From a virus: 26,882 bases of DNA. The notes under the pieces were generated by a model, which made no database searches, was not told the origin of the DNA, and saw nothing but the letters and a program-made list of their open reading frames with translations. Both the position numbers and the translations under genes were made by a program. Below, piece after piece: positions 21,724-26,882 of the stretch (the stretch's first letter is position 1; every line of letters begins with the position of its first letter). Location: IMG/VR virus record IMGVR_UViG_3300021357_000065, positions 1-26,882 of that record; one strand, written 5' to 3'.

Positions 21724-22161
21724 ATGTTAAATAAAAAATGTGTAATATGCGGTAAGGAATTTGAGAAAGATAAACGTATAAGTATGCGAATTTGGGAAAC
21801 TCAAACAAGGTTTTGTTCCCAAAAATGTGTAAGTAAAGATAAACAAATTCTTGTAAATAGAAAAAAGGGGATTGTTGAATCCTTTAAAGAAGGACGAAAA
21901 GCTTGGAATAAAGGAATACCAAGCCCTAAGGGTGAATTAAATCCAAGTTGGAAAGGTGAAAAAGCTGGATATGCTGCAAAGCATAAATGGATAGTTACTG
22001 TACTTGGTAATCCTGAAACTTGTAAGTATTGTGATAAAACTGGATTGAAACGACAACAAATTCACTGGGCTAATAAGAATCATAAATACAGGAGAAATAT
22101 TAAAGATTGGATGAGATTATGCCGTGAATGTCATCTAATCTATGATAGGAAATTTAAATAA
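21724..22161 (+). CDS. HNH-type homing endonuclease, HWANK subgroup
   Basis: Starting at ATG 21724 (AGGA six bases upstream), the protein reads MLNKKCVICGKEF with a second knuckle RFCSQKC, a short basic NUMOD3-like region (AWNKGIPSPKGELNPSWKG), then the nuclease module CKYCD, IHWANKNHKYRR, DWMRLCRECH. It is collinear with the gene at 12213-12665, which begins at the equivalent residue. An upstream ATG at 21685 would add 13 residues unlike the paralogue. It lies between the capsid and connector-like genes and its stop directly abuts the next ATG. Confidence 0.9.
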   Translation: MLNKKCVICGKEFEKDKRISMRIWETQTRFCSQKCVSKDKQILVNRKKGIVESFKEGRKAWNKGIPSPKGELNPSWKGEKAGYAAKHKWIVTVLGNPETCKYCDKTGLKRQQIHWANKNHKYRRNIKDWMRLCRECHLIYDRKFK

Positions 22162-22845
22162 ATGGTTTTGAGTACTGTCCTCAACTTTGCCCGCGCCCAA
22201 GCCCAAACCGATTCCAACGGTCTGACTAATGCCAATGGGATTATCTTTGCTAATGAGGCTTTAGAGGATTTTCACCGCCGATTAGTGACTGCGGGTGTGG
22301 ATGCTTCCCAGCTTCAGGAATCTTATCGGGACGGCACGGTGGATCAAGGAACATATCTCTATCCAACAGATATGTTATTTTTGAAAGCTATTGCTTTGAA
22401 TTACGTCAATACTATAATTCAAGATTACAAAACGGCCTTGCAAGTGGATGTGTCTAATCTTCCGGATCAATCATTTGGCTGGCTAAGAACTAATGCTGGC
22501 ACTGCCAGTCCACAATTTGATGATCGAGGAGATTGGTTTGAGATATTCCCGACTCCGACTTCTGCGCACAACGTTACAAGATTGATGCGGATTTTTTATT
22601 ATCTCCAGCCGACTCAATACGCGGTCGTGACGGATACTGTGGCTTATCCTGAAGATTTAGATCAGGCGATTTTAGGCTGGCGGATTGCCGCTTCTTATCT
22701 TTACTCATTAGGGAAAATGTTAGAAGGTAATGCGTTTAATTTTAAATACGAGCAAAGAGTCAAGGATTATATCGCGACACTGGCTCGTGGCGTTCAACAA
22801 CCCTTACAGGCAGTTCCGCTTCAGATTGATGGGTTCGATTTCTAA
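22162..22845 (+). CDS. putative head-tail connector (adaptor) protein
   Basis: The 227-aa, largely helical protein sits immediately after the capsid region, where podoviruses and siphoviruses encode adaptor proteins that join portal to tail. Segments such as GIIFANEALEDFHRRLVTAG, LYPTDMLFLKAIALNY and YPEDLDQAILGWRIAASYLY resemble adaptor-type helices, and FEIFPTPTSAHNVTRLMRIF the beta insertion. No enzyme motif is seen. It begins on the base after the HNH stop, with AGGA 12 bases upstream inside the HNH gene. The function is inferred from position and layout. Confidence 0.65.
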   Translation: MVLSTVLNFARAQAQTDSNGLTNANGIIFANEALEDFHRRLVTAGVDASQLQESYRDGTVDQGTYLYPTDMLFLKAIALNYVNTIIQDYKTALQVDVSNLPDQSFGWLRTNAGTASPQFDDRGDWFEIFPTPTSAHNVTRLMRIFYYLQPTQYAVVTDTVAYPEDLDQAILGWRIAASYLYSLGKMLEGNAFNFKYEQRVKDYIATLARGVQQPLQAVPLQIDGFDF

Positions 22846-22848
22846 TTT

Positions 22849-23136
22849 ATGCCATGGACAAATATCAACAAACCAGCAACTTCTTCGGTGGCGGCGATCA
22901 GAGGACAATATTATGGCTTTGGAGCATTGACTTACGCTGGCAGTGAAGTAATAGGAGCGAATGTTGGATATACAAATATTTCCAAGCCGACAGGAGCAAG
23001 TTATACCAATGTAGCTAAGCCAACAGGAGGCAGACTTATCCAAATCGGGATGATTACAGGACTGCTCATTCCCTTGACTTATTCCAGAATCAGGTCAATC
23101 GGCAGTCCATGGACGAATATTCTTAAACCAACATAA
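22849..23136 (+). CDS. small repeat protein with TN-x-x-KP motifs, 95 aa
   Basis: The motif (W/Y)TN-x-x-KP occurs four times: PWTNINKPA at the N terminus, GYTNISKPTG and SYTNVAKPTG in the middle, and PWTNILKPT at the extreme C terminus. Between them lie a Gly/Tyr-rich stretch and a hydrophobic turn (IGMITGLLIPLTY). The protein thus begins and ends with the same unit. Such motifs are seen in phage appendage proteins. A role in tail or fibre attachment is likely but unproven. It starts 4 bases after the connector stop. Confidence 0.7.
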   Translation: MPWTNINKPATSSVAAIRGQYYGFGALTYAGSEVIGANVGYTNISKPTGASYTNVAKPTGGRLIQIGMITGLLIPLTYSRIRSIGSPWTNILKPT

Positions 23137-24012
23137 ATGGCCTACAGATTTTTTGACGCAGATTCATCAATACTAACTGCCGCTTCCAGTGTGGTGGCAG
23201 GGGATCACCGGCCAATCGTACAGATTGGTTCGGTACTTTTGGCTATTCCTACGACCGTTAGCGGCTCGCCTTCCATTTCGGGAGCGGTAACTGTTATAGG
23301 CAACCCCAGTATTTCAGGGCAAGTAGGTGCTAGTATTATAGGCACTGTGCCTGTGGTTCAGTCAGGGACTGTTATTACTTCTATTGTTAGTACTGTACCA
23401 TCCAGTGTTATAGTCGGCGCTTCAATATTTGGTCTTGCACCTGTAAACGTTACGAATACTAATTTGAATGTTGGTGGTTCAGTAGTTGGATTTCAGGGTG
23501 GTGCTTGGACTGCTTCAGTGGTTGGTAATGTAGGATTAACTGGAACTATCATTACTTCTTTGGTTAGCACGATTCCTTCTAGTGTCATAGTTGGTGCTTC
23601 AATATTTGGTTTAGCTCCAGTGAATGTGACTAATACAGTAACTATCAATCCTGTATCAGTTAGTGGCACAGTGGGAGCTTCGGTTATTGGCACAGTTCCG
23701 ATGGTACAATCAGGCACTCAAATAACCTCCGTGATAGGAGCAATTTCTCCAACAGGTATAGTTACCTCCGTAGCAACTCAAGCTTCAACTTTAAATTTGC
23801 TCGCGTCTAATTCAGGACGCAGAGGGGCAACATTAAGCAACTATTCTGGTACTTCAGTTTTGGTTAAACTAGGTTTGATGTCGGGAGTTACTGACCATAC
23901 CGTAGTTATGCAGGACACCGACTATTACGAAGTTCCGTTTAATTATTCAGGTGTGATACAACACTTTTCTTCTTCGGTTGCGGGATTTATTAGAATAACA
24001 GAGGTAACATAG
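23137..24012 (+). CDS. repetitive tail/appendage protein, 291 aa
   Basis: The N terminus is followed by Val/Ser/Gly/Ile-rich repeats (about residues 43-200) that look like a beta-helical or fibrous shaft. Two long units share the core VSTVPSSVIVGASIFGLAPV, and further partial units read GASVIGTVPMVQSGT. The C-terminal domain (about 215-291) is a separate small beta sandwich ending YYEVPFNYSGVIQHFSSSVA, a form common at the ends of phage surface proteins. No chaperone or enzyme motif is seen. The repeat block is shared with the gene at 25177-26307. A fibre or spike role is likely. Confidence 0.75.
   Translation: MAYRFFDADSSILTAASSVVAGDHRPIVQIGSVLLAIPTTVSGSPSISGAVTVIGNPSISGQVGASIIGTVPVVQSGTVITSIVSTVPSSVIVGASIFGLAPVNVTNTNLNVGGSVVGFQGGAWTASVVGNVGLTGTIITSLVSTIPSSVIVGASIFGLAPVNVTNTVTINPVSVSGTVGASVIGTVPMVQSGTQITSVIGAISPTGIVTSVATQASTLNLLASNSGRRGATLSNYSGTSVLVKLGLMSGVTDHTVVMQDTDYYEVPFNYSGVIQHFSSSVAGFIRITEVT
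23320..23730 (+). repeat. coding repeats of a GASIIGTVPVVQSGT-type module
   Basis: Unit 1 spans residues 62-108, unit 2 residues 132-167, and a partial unit 3 residues 176-198 of the tail protein. The protein repeats are nearly identical (for example VPSSVIVGASIFGLAPVNV in both long units; I/V changes only before it), while the DNA differs mainly at third codon positions. Confidence 0.8.
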
Positions 24013-24777
24013 ATGCCACTATCATCTAAAATTGCTAACGCACTTAAATCCGCGACAACTGTCGTAAATGTTTCTCGTGCCACTGCGCCTTCTGCCGACC
24101 AAATTTTAACCGCGACAAGTGCAACTGCGGCGACTTGGCAGGCTGCGGGGGGAGCAACAAGAACTGTTTATTCTGTAAGTACAACATTTGAAGCAACTGG
24201 TCGTTTTAGTCTTGCTGTTACAAGTGCTGGAACGAATACATTTGGTGCAACGGGCTTAGCCCAAGAAACATCTGCGACAGGAACAAGCGGCACTCGTGGC
24301 TTATGGCTTCATATTACAGCAGGAGAATCAGTAGGGGGTAGTCCATTATGGTCTACACATTTTGAAATAACGCTTCTTGGTAGTGATGTAAATACTTTTT
24401 GTGGAATGGGCTTAGTGGGCAATACGGGTGGTACAATAAGTTACACTTTTGGTCATTATGGTTTTAAGGTAACCAGAGCTGCTTCAGGCACTGCGAGTCT
24501 TTTTGGCACCCAAGCGGATGGTACGACAGAAACCGCAACATCTGCTTTGCGGACAGTGATTGAAACTGATGCACTTGATGTAATAGTAAAAGTCAACGGT
24601 ACAACCAGTGCAGATTATTATAGTCGTATAAATAGTGGTGCATTATCTGCTGCAACCAATTTGACAGCAACTATACCTGCAGCGACAATTGATGGAAGGT
24701 CAGCATTTTCTATTAGTAATGTGGCTACAGCCACTAATAGTATATTTATTTACTATGGAGCTTCTTACGAAAGATAA
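24013..24777 (+). CDS. tail/appendage protein, beta-rich, 254 aa
   Basis: The N terminus contains SADQILTATSATAATWQAAG, a short segment that recurs in phage fibre and appendage proteins just before the distal domain. The remaining ~200 residues alternate hydrophobic and small polar residues with many Thr and Gly (THFEITLLGSDVNTF, TISYTFGHYGFKV, ALDVIVKVNGT), as in a jelly-roll or lectin-like domain. It could bind a receptor. It abuts the repeat protein upstream. No catalytic motif is visible. Confidence 0.7.
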   Translation: MPLSSKIANALKSATTVVNVSRATAPSADQILTATSATAATWQAAGGATRTVYSVSTTFEATGRFSLAVTSAGTNTFGATGLAQETSATGTSGTRGLWLHITAGESVGGSPLWSTHFEITLLGSDVNTFCGMGLVGNTGGTISYTFGHYGFKVTRAASGTASLFGTQADGTTETATSALRTVIETDALDVIVKVNGTTSADYYSRINSGALSAATNLTATIPAATIDGRSAFSISNVATATNSIFIYYGASYER

Positions 24778-24782
24778 AATCT

Positions 24783-25145
24783 ATGCCACAGGTTAAAATA
24801 TCCCAAATTACGTTCATGTGTCCCACAGGATTAGGAAATCCTAACGCTCCTTGCCGTTTTCATCGAGCAAGCGATAATCTTCCGCCTGACAATATGTGCC
24901 CGACTTGCAAGAAAGTGTTAGTAAAATCCACTGACCCGAATGATAAAATCACCATGACAGTTATGGGTGAAGAAGATATTGATACGGAAATCGAACAGAT
25001 AAAAGAAAGAAAACAGAAAGGGGAAAGCAGAAAAGACGACCCTAATGTCTCAAACCCTGCCAAAGAAAACGTCTACCGAACCAAAAGAAAAGCAGACATC
25101 GCAAAAGCAATAATTGAAGCTAGGAAATTATCCGACTCTGCATAA
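24783..25145 (+). CDS. zinc-knuckle hypothetical protein, 120 aa
   Basis: The N-terminal half has CPTGLGNPNAPCRFH and NMCPTCKKVL, giving a CxxC pair plus another Cys pair and a His, a plausible zinc site. The C-terminal half is highly charged and helical (IDTEIEQIKERKQKGESRK, KADIAKAIIEARKL). It lies inside the tail gene run, which is unusual for a zinc protein. It may be a chaperone or assembly factor, or an intruder. No family is recognised. Confidence 0.65.
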   Translation: MPQVKISQITFMCPTGLGNPNAPCRFHRASDNLPPDNMCPTCKKVLVKSTDPNDKITMTVMGEEDIDTEIEQIKERKQKGESRKDDPNVSNPAKENVYRTKRKADIAKAIIEARKLSDSA

Positions 25146-25176
25146 AGCTATGTCGGACAAGGAATATAAATAATTT

Positions 25177-26307
25177 ATGCCCACAGGACAAATAATTGTC
25201 AGTTCTGGTATAGGAGTAAATGTCGGAACTCATACAATCACTGAAGACGCTTTAACTAAGCATCTTCAGAGAGTAGCATTGACCACAGCAGATGGTTCAG
25301 TTTTTGGCACAACAACAGTGCCAATAGGAGTTTCTATTATTGGGGCTATTACAGCCACTCTTAGTGGCACTCCTTCGATTTCTGGGCAGGTCGGAGCGTC
25401 AATTATCGGGTCGGTGCCTGTAACTTTTGCCGCGAGTGCCAATCAATCGGTATCAGGAACAGTTGGAGCTTCAATTATTGGAACCATATCTGCGGGAACT
25501 CAATATGCCGAAAATGCCGTTATTGCTTCGGTAACAGGAACAGCTGTAATTTTCCGTTCTAATGTTTCCACTTCCACTTTAAGTGTGGTTGAGTCAACAA
25601 ATCCATTGCCAATTAGAGGTTCAATATCAGGAACCGTGGGATCATCAGTAATTGGAACTGTACCAGTGGTACAAAGTGGAACAGTCATATCATCTTTAGT
25701 CAGTACGGTTCCTTCTAGTGTATTGGTAGGAGCTTCGATTATAGGTACTGTGCCAGTGGTGCAGAGTGGAACTGTACTTACTTCAGTGTCGGGAACAGTA
25801 GTGGTTCAATCTATTGTTGGTACTTATGCGGAAGATGCGGCGCATACGACAGGAGCTTCGGGTTTATTTGTTTTAGGTGTCCGCAACGATGCGATGCCGT
25901 CCATTACTTCAGCAAACTTAGATTATTCACCTATTGCAGTTGGCCCTGTCGGTGAAGTTTTGACTGCTAACGCGCCTTTGACTAGATGGGTGCAAGGGAC
26001 AGCATCTATGTTGACAGGCACGCCAGTAAATGGTGGTTCTGTAACGGTAATTGCCGCTCAAGGTTCAAGCATTTTTACGTATATAACTTCAGGACAGGTT
26101 GCAAATGCCAGCGCGAATAATGTTTACTTAACTTTCTATGGGGCAACAAGTTCAATAGTAGGTTATTTGCCAGTACCCGCTAATAGCGGGGCATTGCCTA
26201 TTTTACCTAACGCTTGGAAGACCAACGCTAATGCGGCGTTTGCGGCATCGGTCAGTGGAGTAGCAAGTGTATTTCTCTCATTTCAAGGATTTATAAGTGA
26301 AACATAA
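25177..26307 (+). CDS. repetitive tail/appendage protein, 376 aa
   Basis: A different N terminus leads into the same Val/Ser/Gly/Ile repeats as the gene at 23137 (about residues 68-103 and 150-208, for example SGTVGSSVIGTVPVVQSGTV). A middle domain (TYAEDAAHTTGASGLFVLGV, about 216-235, then DYSPIAVGPVGEVL) matches a segment widespread in environmental phage structural proteins. The C-terminal domain (about 270-376, ending VASVFLSFQGFISET) is unrelated to that of the 291-aa protein. This is a mosaic fibre-like design with a shared shaft and a different tip. Confidence 0.75.
   Translation: MPTGQIIVSSGIGVNVGTHTITEDALTKHLQRVALTTADGSVFGTTTVPIGVSIIGAITATLSGTPSISGQVGASIIGSVPVTFAASANQSVSGTVGASIIGTISAGTQYAENAVIASVTGTAVIFRSNVSTSTLSVVESTNPLPIRGSISGTVGSSVIGTVPVVQSGTVISSLVSTVPSSVLVGASIIGTVPVVQSGTVLTSVSGTVVVQSIVGTYAEDAAHTTGASGLFVLGVRNDAMPSITSANLDYSPIAVGPVGEVLTANAPLTRWVQGTASMLTGTPVNGGSVTVIAAQGSSIFTYITSGQVANASANNVYLTFYGATSSIVGYLPVPANSGALPILPNAWKTNANAAFAASVSGVASVFLSFQGFISET
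25378..25788 (+). repeat. second block of GTVPVVQSGT-type coding repeats
   Basis: At least four copies of the SG-x-VGASIIG core occur, including a tandem pair (residues 150-204) separated by VSTVPSSVLVG. The copy VPVVQSGTV has the same nine residues as in the gene at 23137, yet eight of nine codons differ between the two genes. Confidence 0.8.
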
Positions 26308-26882
26308 ATGCCTAATTTAAATGCTCAAGTATTAGTAGTTGCAGGGGGGGGAGGCGGGAGAGGAAATTCTACTTTGGCGGGTGGTGGTGGTGCAGGAGGT
26401 CACCGTTATGATGCGGCTTTTGCTATTACTGTTCCGGGTACTATTACAGTAACAGTTGGTAATGGTGGCGATGGTGGTAATCCAGGAACTAGTGGCGGTA
26501 ATTCAGTTTTTAGTACAATCACATCAACTGGTGGGGGATTTGGAGAAAGTAATGCGGGTGCGGGTGCCAATGGTGGATCAGGAGGAGGTGGTAACCCGGG
26601 TGGTTCTGGAACTGCAGGGCAAGGAAATGCAGGTGGTAACATTAATTCTAATGCTGGCGGAGGAGGCGGAGGTGGCGGTACTGCTGGTGCTAACGGGGTA
26701 ACGAATCAAGGTGGTAATGGTGGTGATGGAGTAGCAAATTCAATAACAGGGACATCTGTTACTCGCGCAGGTGGAGGGGGAGGTGCAGTAGCTAGTGGAT
26801 TGACTCCTGGGTCAGGTGGATCAGGAGGAGGAGGTGCGGGGAGTGCGGGAAATAATAATGCGGTAAATGGCACCGTTAATAC
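26308..26882 (+). CDS. glycine-rich tail fibre/adhesin-like protein, 3' end beyond window
   Basis: The frame starts at ATG 26308 on the base after the previous stop and stays open to the window end (191 complete codons). MPNLNAQVLVVAGGGGGRG begins a protein dominated by Gly, Asn, Ala and Ser. A short strand region (FAITVPGTITVTVGNGGDGG) is followed by long glycine runs. Glycine-rich phage adhesins use polyglycine helices at the fibre tip, and this gene's place at the end of the fibre run agrees. A run of eight G at 26344-26351 lies near the start. The distal domain is outside the window. Confidence 0.75.
   Translation, partial: MPNLNAQVLVVAGGGGGRGNSTLAGGGGAGGHRYDAAFAITVPGTITVTVGNGGDGGNPGTSGGNSVFSTITSTGGGFGESNAGAGANGGSGGGGNPGGSGTAGQGNAGGNINSNAGGGGGGGGTAGANGVTNQGGNGGDGVANSITGTSVTRAGGGGGAVASGLTPGSGGSGGGGAGSAGNNNAVNGTVN
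26344..26351 (+). repeat. homopolymer of eight G near the 5' end of the glycine-rich gene
   Basis: Eight consecutive G residues encode part of the AGGGGG segment at residues 12-17. Poly-G tracts of this length are prone to slippage, and a one-base change would put the adhesin-like gene out of frame. It could also be a site of sequencing error, though the frame is intact here. Confidence 0.7.

Noticed and set aside
23320-25788. CRISPR array or diversity-generating retroelement target
   Set aside because: The repeats are coding, in frame and diverged at synonymous sites. No reverse transcriptase, template repeat, or regular spacer structure is seen.
26406-26701. Proline-rich minus frame and valine-rich + frame over the glycine-rich gene
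   Set aside because: Both are frame shadows of GGN-type codons; the glycine-rich frame is open from an abutting ATG to the window end.

Overview
The window looks like part of a tailed double-stranded DNA phage genome (Caudoviricetes). Every gene I can support is on the + strand, and most neighbours abut or overlap by a few bases. From about 13.4 kb the order is classical: small-terminase-like protein, large terminase, portal, a run of small proteins, scaffold-like protein, major capsid protein of the N4-gp56 type, connector-like protein, then repetitive tail or appendage proteins ending in a glycine-rich protein cut by the window edge. No tail tape-measure gene is seen, which would suit a podovirus-like particle, but the window is incomplete. 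The DNA is AT-rich and many genes lack a clear Shine-Dalgarno sequence. The host cannot be named from this.

Region 1 (1-2.1 kb): small genes. These are the 3' part of an HNH endonuclease, a cysteine-rich 57-aa protein, a protein with a sigma-70 region-4 DNA-binding domain, and several unrecognised small proteins.

Region 2 (2.1-13.4 kb): a large glycan cassette. It holds a GT6 (ABO/alpha-Gal family) transferase, two GT2 enzymes, two GT11-like (fucosyl/colitosyl type) proteins, GDP-mannose 4,6-dehydratase, a PLP enzyme whose catalytic Lys is replaced by His as in the sugar 3-dehydratase ColD, an extended SDR reductase/epimerase, DUF5672- and DUF3431-like proteins, an FkbM methyltransferase and a GT17-like enzyme. 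Gmd, the ColD-like enzyme and the SDR would be enough to make a GDP-3,6-dideoxyhexose. GT11 plus GT6 is the enzyme pair that builds blood-group H and then A/B structures elsewhere. No flippase, polymerase or membrane protein is visible in the cassette.

Region 3 (13.4-26.9 kb): packaging and virion genes. Two of the tail-region genes share short valine/serine repeats that are almost identical as protein but heavily diverged at synonymous positions.

Seven HNH-type homing-endonuclease genes are scattered through all three regions. They fall into two recognisable paralogous groups plus two singletons. Four have a sigma-70-like promoter with an exact 17-bp spacer just upstream, and in three of these the predicted transcription start falls on or within about one base of the ATG (leaderless). 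Their 3' ends abut or overlap the start codon of the next phage gene.
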